Position numbers and translations under genes: made by a program. A stretch of 36,577 nt of DNA from Acidobacteriaceae bacterium (GTDB lineage Bacteria; Acidobacteriota; Terriglobia; Terriglobales; Acidobacteriaceae), in assembly GCA_027449545.1 (NCBI GenBank), contig DAIDLI010000166.1, positions 1-36,577 on the forward strand. Direction: 5' to 3'. Of the stretch, positions 1 to 6,735 are shown piece by piece. The notes under the pieces are model-generated. The model made no database searches. It was not told the origin of the DNA and saw nothing but the letters and a program-made list of their open reading frames with translations. The stretch's first letter is position 1. Each line of letters opens with the position of its first letter.

Positions 1-528
1 CGAATCGACTTCAACGGCCAGGATGTTCTTCTCTTCCAGCAGATGCGTGATCTCGTACTGGAAAGGGAGATAGCCGCCGAGGTGGGTGGGCAGTGTATGC
101 CCGTTGAGGGTAGGGGTGGCGCCTACCATCACTCCGTCAAACTCGAGGAAGATGCGAAGTCCCGCCCAATCGCGAGGGACAGAGAAATGCTTCCGGTAGG
201 TCCAGACCCGTTCCCACGAGGAGGGCAGCCATTTCTGCCAGGAAAGGCTGGTCACGCAGTGGGGCAGCGAGACGGGCGCGAAGGCAGAATCATCGTAGGC
301 AGGCGTGGCATCGCCGGGCTTGGATTCGCCTCCAAAGAGCCAATCCTGATCGAAGGGCAAGATCCTGGTGGCCGCGCCGGCAGCGCCTTTGTTCAGACCG
401 AAGGCGGTAGCCTGACCGAGAACCGGGATCAATGCAGCACCGAGTCCGGCGCTTGCGGAGTTGCGGAGGAAGCCGCGGCGGGAGAGGCTCTTTTCACCGC
501 GCGAGCGCGGCTCTGTCTGTTCACTCAT
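1..528 (-). CDS. GH2-family glycoside hydrolase (beta-galactosidase-like), Tat-exported, C-terminus outside window
   Basis: Reading the minus strand from the ATG at 528 gives 176 open codons that run off the window. The N-terminus carries a twin-arginine motif (SRRGFLRN, about residue 17) followed by a small-residue hydrophobic stretch, so Tat export is expected. After it comes a galactose-binding-like sugar-binding domain typical of GH2 enzymes, with phrases such as LPHCV, VWTYRKHF, IFLEFDGVM and LNGHTLPTHLGGY. The catalytic TIM barrel is not visible, so the substrate cannot be set; beta-galactosidase, beta-glucuronidase and beta-mannosidase activities all occur in this family. A weak copy of the region-1 operator lies about 90 bp upstream, so it may belong to the same regulon. 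Family assignment is good; activity is unknown. Confidence 0.85.
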   Translation of the reverse strand, partial: MSEQTEPRSRGEKSLSRRGFLRNSASAGLGAALIPVLGQATAFGLNKGAAGAATRILPFDQDWLFGGESKPGDATPAYDDSAFAPVSLPHCVTSLSWQKWLPSSWERVWTYRKHFSVPRDWAGLRIFLEFDGVMVGATPTLNGHTLPTHLGGYLPFQYEITHLLEEKNILAVEVDS

Positions 529-612
529 TGTGCTTTTCCCTTGATTGGCCTGTTCCCAAAGAGCAGGCGGCTCATCGCCTGTCGCAGAAGGAAACGAAGC
601 ATTGCCGCTCAG

Positions 613-640
613 GCTAGAAGAATCGATTGCAATCTGTCAA
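613..640 (-). promoter_or_regulatory. Candidate promoter with weak copy of the GntR-type operator, upstream of the GH2 gene
   Basis: On the minus strand a perfect -35 TTGACA (635-640) is followed by a sequence matching the region-1 operator at 13 of 18 positions (621-638 on the plus strand: AATCGATTGCAATCTGTC). The -10 is poor (TTCTAG or TCTAGC near 613-619). The arrangement, with the operator just after TTGACA, mirrors the stronger site at 4045-4062. The rest of the 529-718 gap shows nothing else I can name. Confidence 0.4.
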
Positions 641-718
641 GGAAGGTGAGGGATCTCCTGGAGAACCTGAGAGCGGACGAGCTGTACCCCGATGTACTTT
701 AGAGGTAAAAGGAAGGCG

Positions 719-1384
719 CTACTTTGCCCACTGAGGAACGAACTTCCCTTCCTGATCCAGTTTCTCCAGCATCTCCCGGGCTCCGACCACATGGGCACGG
801 GCCTGGCGCTCGGCTTCTTCCGGAAAATTGTGTTCGATGGCGTCCACGATGCGCAGGTGTTCCGCGTGGATCATCGAGGGCTCGCGGTAAGCGCGCACCG
901 TCATTCCCAAGGGCCGGTAGGTCTGGGAGAGCCGCTTCAGGGTGCTGTTGCGGGCCATTTCGATGATGCGCAGATGGAAGCGGCGGTCCACTGTGGCGGT
1001 TTCCGCGTCGTCATTCTCGGCGAGCTTCAGGATCTGGTCGGCCATGGCCCGCAGCTCAGCGATGTCGGCGCGGCCGGCGTTCTGACAAGCCAGGCGAGCC
1101 GCCAACCCCTCGAGCACCTCGCGCAACATGTAAGCCTCGCAGATCCTGTTGACATCGAGTTTTTCAACGAAGACGCCGAGGTGGTCGATGGATTCGACCA
1201 GGCCGAGCCATTGCAGTTCGAGGAGCGATTCACGCACCGTGCCCTGGGCGACGCCGAGCTCGCGGGCCAGGCTCTGTTGGGAAAGCCGTTCGCCTGCTTT
1301 GGTTTCGCCAGAGAGGATTCTGCGCTCGAGCTCCTGTCGTATTTCGTGCCGCGCAACCATTCTGGTGGCACTGCCTCTTGCCAT
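719..1384 (-). CDS. GntR-family transcriptional regulator, FCD (FadR-like) subfamily
   Basis: A 221-residue cytoplasmic regulator. The N-terminal winged helix-turn-helix (about 12-75) has the GntR signature around LSQQSLARELGVAQGTVRES. The C-terminal all-helical FCD domain (about 80-210) keeps the usual metal/effector ligands, apparently D133, H137, H176 and H198. Such regulators usually bind small carboxylates or sugar acids and repress a neighbouring catabolic operon. The ATG at 1384 has a GGAG about 9 nt upstream, which supports this start. It is divergent from the aldolase gene. A shared palindrome in the gap (1450-1467) and again at 4045-4062 is its best candidate operator, implying control of both downstream units and perhaps of itself. 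The ligand is not known; a sulfonated or uronic intermediate is inferred from context. Confidence 0.92.
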   Translation of the reverse strand: MARGSATRMVARHEIRQELERRILSGETKAGERLSQQSLARELGVAQGTVRESLLELQWLGLVESIDHLGVFVEKLDVNRICEAYMLREVLEGLAARLACQNAGRADIAELRAMADQILKLAENDDAETATVDRRFHLRIIEMARNSTLKRLSQTYRPLGMTVRAYREPSMIHAEHLRIVDAIEHNFPEEAERQARAHVVGAREMLEKLDQEGKFVPQWAK

Positions 1385-1449
1385 TGCTTTTGTCTCCGTG
1401 GGATCAATCTAGCATAGTTTGGAACAATTGGTTGCGAAAGTTCACCTGT

Positions 1450-1495
1450 AATCGATCGCAAACGATTGACGACTCCGCGGTGCCGCAGCTATATT
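1450..1495 (+). promoter_or_regulatory. Promoter and operator of the aldolase-transporter unit
   Basis: The imperfect palindrome AATCGATCGCAAACGATT lies at 1450-1467 with AATCG/CGATT arms. Its end overlaps a -35-like TTGACG (1466-1471), followed after 18 nt by TATATT (1490-1495). The aldolase ATG is about 85 nt downstream. The same 18-mer, with one change, sits in the next promoter at 4045-4062. A repressor bound here would block polymerase. It also lies 66 bp upstream of the divergent regulator's start. Confidence 0.65.
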
Positions 1496-1579
1496 CGAAA
1501 CACTTGTCTGTGCCGTTCGCATCCGCGACAACGAGGGTTTTTCGCACTGGATATTTTCAGACAGGAATGGGAGATTGGA

Positions 1580-2578
1580 ATGTCGATTAAGCTTTCCCCG
1601 GGCAAAATTGCCGGTCTCAAGGCGGTAGCCAACGAAAAGGGCGTGATTGCTGCCGCTGCTCTCGATCAGCGGGATTTGTTGAAGCGAATGATCGCCAAGG
1701 TGAGAGGCGGGGAAGTGGCTGACGCGGAGGTCGTGGAGTTCAAGAAGGTCGTGGCCAATGCGCTGACCCGAAACGCGTCTTCGATCCTGCTGGATGTGGA
1801 ATACGGCCTGCCGGCCTCGAAGTCGATCAACGGTAAGGGTCTGCTTCTGGCCTACGAAAAATCCGGGTACGATGTGCGGGGGCCGGAAAAGCTTCCTACG
1901 TTGACGGACGGATGGTCGGTGCAGAGGCTCAAGGAAGCCGGTGCGGATTGCGTCAAGATCCTGTTGTTTTACACCCCGTTTGAGCGGGCGATCTTCAACG
2001 ACATCAAGAAGGCGTGGGTGGAGCGGATCGGCGCCGAGTGTCGCGCCCTCGACATGCCCCTCTTTCTGGAACTGCTTGCCTACGATCCCCATGGGGCGGA
2101 TGAGTCGGGTCTGGAGTACGCGAAGCAGAAGCCGGAGATCGTTCGTCATTTCATGGAGGAGTTCAGCAAGGAGCGCTACGGGGCCGACGTGCTGAAGCTG
2201 GAATCACCGGTGCAGATGGCGTACGTGGAAGGCACCCGGGCCTATAAGGGGGTGGGTGCCTACAGCCGCGGCGAAGCGATGGAGATTTTCCGATCTACCG
2301 CTTCCTGCACAGACAAGCCAATCGTGTATCTTTCGGCGGGAGTGAGCCATGAAGGGTTCATTGAAATGCTGGAACTGGCGCTGGAGAGCGGCGTCAAGTT
2401 TCATGGCGTGCTGGGCGGACGCGCGAACTGGCAGGACGGCATTCCAGCATTTGTGAAAGGAGGATCGAAGGCCCTTCAGCAATGGCTGGAGACGACCGGC
2501 GCGAAGAATGTGCAGATGGTCAACCAGGTGCTGAGTTCTGCTGCGCCCTGGCATTCGGCCCGCAGCATGCAGGCCTGA
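1580..2578 (+). CDS. lacD: Class I aldolase of the tagatose-1,6-bisphosphate aldolase (LacD) family
   Basis: A 332-residue TIM-barrel aldolase that aligns by eye with LacD over its whole length. Landmarks are the N-terminal ALDQR (28-31), SSILLDVEYGLPAS (68-80), LLLAYEKSGYD, the catalytic glutamate in FLELL (E164), and the Schiff-base lysine in DVLKLE (K206). The C-terminal phosphate-binding parts are YLSAGVS and LGGRANW. LacD enzymes split ketohexose 1,6-bisphosphates to dihydroxyacetone phosphate plus an aldehyde and have loose stereospecificity. The start at 1580 is preferred over an in-frame start at 1466, which lies inside the promoter; AGGA precedes 1580. It is the first gene of a unit with the transporter 86 bp downstream. 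The kinase and isomerase expected upstream in the pathway are encoded at 4098-6669. True substrate could be tagatose, fructose or a 6-sulfo analogue; the family call is firm. Confidence 0.9.
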   Translation: MSIKLSPGKIAGLKAVANEKGVIAAAALDQRDLLKRMIAKVRGGEVADAEVVEFKKVVANALTRNASSILLDVEYGLPASKSINGKGLLLAYEKSGYDVRGPEKLPTLTDGWSVQRLKEAGADCVKILLFYTPFERAIFNDIKKAWVERIGAECRALDMPLFLELLAYDPHGADESGLEYAKQKPEIVRHFMEEFSKERYGADVLKLESPVQMAYVEGTRAYKGVGAYSRGEAMEIFRSTASCTDKPIVYLSAGVSHEGFIEMLELALESGVKFHGVLGGRANWQDGIPAFVKGGSKALQQWLETTGAKNVQMVNQVLSSAAPWHSARSMQA

Positions 2579-2586
2579 GGCAACAG

Positions 2587-2628
2587 CCCACGAGCCAGCT
2601 TAGCGCGCCGCGTTGTGCGGCTCGTGGG
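2587..2628 (+). terminator. Hairpin between aldolase and transporter genes (possible attenuator)
   Basis: A perfect 10-bp stem, CCCACGAGCC (2587-2596) with GGCTCGTGGG (2619-2628), closes a 22-nt loop just after the aldolase stop. Only a weak T-rich run (GTCTTCATT) follows. It may partly terminate transcription or stabilise the aldolase message, lowering transporter expression relative to the aldolase. Confidence 0.5.
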
Positions 2629-2664
2629 GTCTTCATTCTGAACGTGCTTCATCCCCGGTGAGCC

Positions 2665-3960
2665 ATGCTGAACCTCGACCAGAAGGTCAAAAATGACGAA
2701 GCTGCGCGGGCCCTGGGGTTCACGTGGCGGCGCTGGCTGGTTCTCGCTCTGCTGCTGGCCATCACCACCATCAACTTCGTCGATCGCCAGACCCTGTCGG
2801 TGCTTGCTCCGGTGCTGCGAGCCGCATTTCACCTGAGCAACGAACAATATGGCCGGATTGTTGCAGCGCTGCAGTTTGGCATGATGTCAGGCGAGTTCCC
2901 GATGGGCGCTCTGATGGATCGCTGGGGAGCGCGCCTGGGCCTTTGCTTTGCGGTGCTGTGGTGGTCGGCCGCGACAGGCACGCAGGTGGTCACGAACTCC
3001 GGGGTCAAGTTCGGGGTTGTACGCTACTGGATGGGAACGGGAGAATGTGGCAACTACTCCGGCGGCATGAAGACCGTCATGCAGGTCTTTCCGGAGCAGG
3101 AGCGCACGCTGGCCATCGGCATTTTTAACAGCGGCAGCATGATCGGCGCGACGATTGCTCCTCCGATCATTGTTTTTCTGCTGCAGCGCTACGGATTTCA
3201 TGCAGCGTTCCTCGTGCCCGCGATCGCTGGCCTTATCTGGGTGCCGATGTGGTGGTTTGGTCGAGGCAAGGAACGGTTCTCCCCCTCGGCACGCGCAAAC
3301 ATCTTCTCCTCCGATTCCGTGAAGACGCTTCTGAGCGAGCGCCGCACCTGGGCGGTCATGCTCTGCCGCTTCTTCATCGGTCCGGTGATTCAGTTTTACT
3401 GGTACTGGATTCCGAATTACCTGTTCAGCGTGCGCCACATGTCGATGGTGAGAATCGGGCTGGTGGCATGGCTTCCGTTCCTGCTGGGGACAGTTGGCGG
3501 GGTGGCGGGCGGTTTCGCTGCCAATCTTCTGCAACGCAGAGGGGTTTCCACTCTCAACGTACGGCGCATCACGATGTATGGCAGCAGCATTGCGTGCCTT
3601 ACCAGTCTGCTGGTTCCGGAGATGAAGGGAATCGCGTCCGCACTGGCGATGATTGGAGCGGCGATCCTGGCCGACAATTTCCTTTCGGCCAACATGTACG
3701 GGGCAATCACTGACCTGTTTCCGGATCGGCGGGTGGGGCGGGTCACCGGGCTTACCGGCGTTGCCGGTGGGTTCAGCGGGCTTCTGTTCCCGTTATTGAC
3801 CGGCTTCCTGGTGGACCGACTCTCCTACAAGCCCGTCTTTTTGCTGATCGGCGTGATGCCCTTGTTGGGCACCCTCGCCTTGTTTCTGCTGGCCAACAAT
3901 TACAACCGCGAGGCCCCGGCCTCCATCCCGAACTTCGCACCTGAGCACGGCGAGTTCTGA
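2665..3960 (+). CDS. MFS transporter, anion:cation symporter (ACS) type, hexuronate-transporter-like
   Basis: A 431-residue inner-membrane permease with about 12 hydrophobic segments. The first helix ends in the ACS-type signature NFVDRQTLSVLAPVL (about 36-50), and the loop between helices 2 and 3 has GALMDRWGARLG, the usual MFS A-motif form. ExuT and GudP, members of this family, import hexuronates or aldarates with protons, so an anionic sugar is the expected cargo. A negatively charged sulfo-sugar would fit as well as a uronate. It follows the aldolase gene, and the next promoter lies 80 bp after its stop, so it appears to end the first transcription unit. Substrate is inferred only from family and neighbours. 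Confidence 0.88.
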   Translation: MLNLDQKVKNDEAARALGFTWRRWLVLALLLAITTINFVDRQTLSVLAPVLRAAFHLSNEQYGRIVAALQFGMMSGEFPMGALMDRWGARLGLCFAVLWWSAATGTQVVTNSGVKFGVVRYWMGTGECGNYSGGMKTVMQVFPEQERTLAIGIFNSGSMIGATIAPPIIVFLLQRYGFHAAFLVPAIAGLIWVPMWWFGRGKERFSPSARANIFSSDSVKTLLSERRTWAVMLCRFFIGPVIQFYWYWIPNYLFSVRHMSMVRIGLVAWLPFLLGTVGGVAGGFAANLLQRRGVSTLNVRRITMYGSSIACLTSLLVPEMKGIASALAMIGAAILADNFLSANMYGAITDLFPDRRVGRVTGLTGVAGGFSGLLFPLLTGFLVDRLSYKPVFLLIGVMPLLGTLALFLLANNYNREAPASIPNFAPEHGEF

Positions 3961-4039
3961 GGAGGCCTGGAGTCGGGCCGGGGATCACTCGTTGGGGCTG
4001 TGTTGTTCAGCAAAGCCGCTGTAGGAACTGAGTTTCGGA

Positions 4040-4067
4040 TTGACAATCGATCACAAACGATTATATG
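4040..4067 (+). promoter_or_regulatory. Promoter with embedded operator for the kinase-to-dehydrogenase operon
   Basis: A consensus -35 TTGACA (4040-4045) is followed after 16 nt by TATATG (4062-4067). The 18-mer AATCGATCACAAACGATT (4045-4062) fills the spacer exactly. It differs at one position from the copy at 1450-1467. Because the in-frame ATG at 4065 lies inside the -10 element, translation of the kinase must start further downstream, most likely at 4098. Confidence 0.7.
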
Positions 4068-4097
4068 GTGAATCTCACGAACAGAATGGGCCGAACG

Positions 4098-5303
4098 ATG
4101 GAATCTGCCAACCTCATGGTCGTCCAGGGCGGTGGCCCTACCGCGGTGCTGAATACCAGCCTGGCCGGCATTCTGGATGAGGCGAGCGGAAAGTTCGGCA
4201 GAATTTTAGGTTCCCGGTACGGCATTCGTGGAGTGATCGAGAACTCCGTCGCCGACCTCAGCCATCCGACGCCGGCATTGCTGGAACTCTTGCGCAACAG
4301 TCCCGGAGCGGCATTGGGCTCTTCGCGCCATCAGCCGCAGAGCGGCGAGATGGAACGGCTGGTTGCGAATCTCCGCGAGCTTCAGATCAGCCACATGCTC
4401 TTCATGGGCGGAAACGGCACGATGCGCGGCGCAGACCTGATTGGTGAAGCGTGTCGCGCCGCCGGCCTTGCAATTGCGATCATCGGCATTCCCAAGACCG
4501 TCGATAACGATCTGGCGATTACCGACCGCTCGCCGGGGTTCGCCAGCGCCGCGCGGTATGTGGCTCAATCTACCCGCGATCTCGGAATGGACATCCGCTC
4601 TCTGCCCCAGCCGGTTACCATCCTGGAAACCATGGGGAGAAGCGTGGGCTGGCTTTCCGCTGCGTCGCTGCTGGCGCGGGAACGGGATAACGATGCGCCC
4701 CACCTGGTCTATGCCCCGGAGCTTGCCTTCTCTGCAGAAACATTTCTTGCAGATCTGGACGGAATTGTGGGCCGGCAGGGATGGGCGGTAGTGGTGGTTT
4801 CGGAGGGGCTGCAAACTGCAAGCGGCGAACCCGTTTACCAGGTGAGCGATGCCTCTCAGACCGATCCATTGAAGCGGCCGATGACGGGCGGTGTTGCGCA
4901 ATATTTGGCGGACCTTGTTGCCAGGAACCTGAAGATGCGATGCCGCAGCGAGAAGCCGGGGCTGTTGGGGCGCTGCTCGATGCTGCATGTCTCGGAGCAG
5001 GACCGCCGGGACGCTGACTTGGTGGGCCGCGCGGGAGTTCGCGCGCTGACCGCTGATCAAACCGGGAAGATGGTTGCGCTGACCAGCCTGAAGGACAGCG
5101 GCGGGCCGGGCTACATTCTGGTTCCATTGGGTGAGGTGGCGGGACGGGAACGGCCCATTCCCCGGCAATGGATCGCGGATGGACTCTCGACGCTCTCCCC
5201 TCCACTTCGCGAGTATCTGAAGCCTCTGATGGGCGAATTGCCAACCTATATCACGCCGTTCGAAACCATTGAACCGGAGAAGGAGTCTTCTGCTCATGCC
5301 TGA
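4098..5303 (+). CDS. PfkA-family phosphofructokinase-like sugar kinase
   Basis: A 401-residue PfkA-fold kinase. Visible motifs are VVQGGGPTAVLN (8-19), GGNGTM (104-109), IPKTVDNDL (131-139) with the catalytic aspartate D136, and ETMGR. At the two positions that separate phosphate donors (E. coli Gly104 and Gly124), this protein has Gly (G107) and Lys (K133). That is a mixed type: Gly favours ATP, while Lys is typical of the PPi-type or long-form clade, so the donor is uncertain. The enzyme would phosphorylate C1 of a ketose already carrying an anion at C6. Fructose 6-phosphate, tagatose 6-phosphate or 6-sulfofructose are candidates, the last suggested by the surrounding genes. Start 4098 is chosen because the ATG at 4065 lies within the promoter and because family members begin close to the glycine-rich loop. 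It overlaps the next gene by 8 nt, a sign of translational coupling. Confidence 0.85.
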   Translation: MESANLMVVQGGGPTAVLNTSLAGILDEASGKFGRILGSRYGIRGVIENSVADLSHPTPALLELLRNSPGAALGSSRHQPQSGEMERLVANLRELQISHMLFMGGNGTMRGADLIGEACRAAGLAIAIIGIPKTVDNDLAITDRSPGFASAARYVAQSTRDLGMDIRSLPQPVTILETMGRSVGWLSAASLLARERDNDAPHLVYAPELAFSAETFLADLDGIVGRQGWAVVVVSEGLQTASGEPVYQVSDASQTDPLKRPMTGGVAQYLADLVARNLKMRCRSEKPGLLGRCSMLHVSEQDRRDADLVGRAGVRALTADQTGKMVALTSLKDSGGPGYILVPLGEVAGRERPIPRQWIADGLSTLSPPLREYLKPLMGELPTYITPFETIEPEKESSAHA

Positions 5304-6669
5304 CGCTTCCCAGCAGGTCAACAAGAATCTCGGCATTCTGATCTTCGGACGCAAACGACCGGGCTTCGATCAGGAATGGAATGCGATGATTCGCACCCAG
5401 GTCCTCGATTTCGTGCGCCAACTGGGGTTCAACCCTGTAGGCGCGGCCGCCCCGGTGCTGGATGATCAAGGAATTCATGCCGCTCTTGATTCGATCGAGC
5501 AGGCAAAATGCGATGCGCTGATCATCATTCAGCCGTCGCTGACCGACGGCCAGTTTGCGTTCACGATTTCGCAGCGGTGGCAGGACCCGCTGATCCTGTG
5601 GGCTACGCCCGAGCGGCCGACGGACGGGAAGGTCAGTTCCTGCTCGCTGGTGGGGCAGAACCTGTGGGCATCGCTTCTCCGGCAGGCGCATCGGCCTTTC
5701 GAATTTGTCTACGGCGCTCCCGGGGCGGTCAAGGATGAATTGCTTCGGGCCATCGCGCTGACCAGTGCGATTCGCAAGCTGCGCCGCTCCAAAATCGGTG
5801 TGGTGGGCACGCATGCGCCCGGCTTTATCGATCTTGCCGCCGATCCGTTTCTGATCCGAAAGACGTTTGGCATGCAGTTGCACTCACTCAGCATGCCACA
5901 GTTCATCGATCGAGTTCACCAGGTTCCCGACGCCGCGGTGCAAAAGGATCTCGCGAAGGTACACAAGCTGGGCTTGCTGCAGACGGGGACCAAGTCGGCG
6001 CCCCCCGATGAGATGTTAGCTCCTGACTCGCGCTTCTATATCTCAATGACAGAGCTGATGCAGGAAGCGGGGCTCGACGCGCTCGCACTGCAATGCTGGC
6101 CGGAGCTGCCCAATATCTTCAAGCAGTGGCCGTACTTCGCGATCTCGAGGCTGTCGGCGGAAGGGCGCGCAGTTTCTGTGGAAGGCGACATAGACGGGGC
6201 TCTCGCGAGCTACATCTCCACACTGCTGGGCATGGGGCCGGGTTTCCTGACGGACTGGCTTGAACACGATGAAGAGACGATCTTCTTCTGGCATCCGGGC
6301 ATGGCGCCGCTGGATATGTGCAACGGCGTGGGGACGGAATGCGAGCCGACGCTGGGCGAGCACTTCAATGGAGCGCGTCCGTCCGTTGTCGATGGGCCGC
6401 TCCAGACCGGAGGCCCGGTGACAGTGAGCCGCATCTGGCGCTGCGACGACCGTTACCACATCACCGCATTTGAAGGACATGCCATTCCGCCGCGGCGCAA
6501 TGTTTCGGGCAACAGCCTGCTGATGGAGGTTCCGGGCGGCAAAGTGCCGCAGCGGTTCGAGAAGCTGATCCACGCTGGGCTGCCGCATCATGTGATTCTG
6601 CATTTCGGCCACTGGGCCGACAGCTTCGAACGTCTGGCAAGGCTGCTCTCGCTGGAGTGGCACTCCTAA
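5296..6669 (+). CDS. L-fucose/L-arabinose isomerase-family protein
   Basis: A 457-residue cytoplasmic protein of the fucose/arabinose isomerase superfamily. The N-terminal Rossmann-like half (about 10-170) contains LGILIFGRKRPGF and DALIIIQPSLTDG. The C-terminal half has the metal-site region with QCWPELPNIF, EGDIDGALASY, FFWHPGMAPLDMCNG and LGEHFNGARPSVVDGPL. Members convert an aldose to a ketose with a divalent metal. The ATG at 5296 has a good GGAGAAGGAG ahead and overlaps the kinase stop by 8 nt. As the second gene of the operon, between kinase and aldehyde dehydrogenase, it should make the ketose that the kinase uses. From memory, sulfoquinovose isomerases of the Firmicutes transaldolase pathway have this same fold, which supports but does not prove a sulfo-sugar substrate. 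Exact substrate unknown. Confidence 0.82.
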   Translation: MPDASQQVNKNLGILIFGRKRPGFDQEWNAMIRTQVLDFVRQLGFNPVGAAAPVLDDQGIHAALDSIEQAKCDALIIIQPSLTDGQFAFTISQRWQDPLILWATPERPTDGKVSSCSLVGQNLWASLLRQAHRPFEFVYGAPGAVKDELLRAIALTSAIRKLRRSKIGVVGTHAPGFIDLAADPFLIRKTFGMQLHSLSMPQFIDRVHQVPDAAVQKDLAKVHKLGLLQTGTKSAPPDEMLAPDSRFYISMTELMQEAGLDALALQCWPELPNIFKQWPYFAISRLSAEGRAVSVEGDIDGALASYISTLLGMGPGFLTDWLEHDEETIFFWHPGMAPLDMCNGVGTECEPTLGEHFNGARPSVVDGPLQTGGPVTVSRIWRCDDRYHITAFEGHAIPPRRNVSGNSLLMEVPGGKVPQRFEKLIHAGLPHHVILHFGHWADSFERLARLLSLEWHS

Positions 6670-6725
6670 GAAGGCAGGAATTCGATCCCGCCCGGATTGG
6701 GCGGCACGCGGCTTACAAGCATGCT

Positions 6726-6730
6726 GGAGG
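6726..6730 (+). promoter_or_regulatory. Ribosome binding site that fixes the aldehyde dehydrogenase start
   Basis: GGAGG lies 5 nt before the ATG at 6736. Upstream in-frame candidates (a TTG at 6697 and an ATG at 6721) have no such element, and the ATG at 6721 would place GGAGG inside the coding sequence. Confidence 0.6.
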
Positions 6731-6735
6731 CAGGA

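Noticed and set aside
692-1417. Long plus-strand open frame across the GntR gene
   Set aside because: It is antisense to a well-supported regulator with intact HTH and FCD motifs, and its own translation shows no domain.
1466-1579. 38-residue N-terminal extension of the LacD-type aldolase
   Set aside because: It begins within the -35/operator region and has no family similarity; the ATG at 1580 has a ribosome site and matches LacD length.
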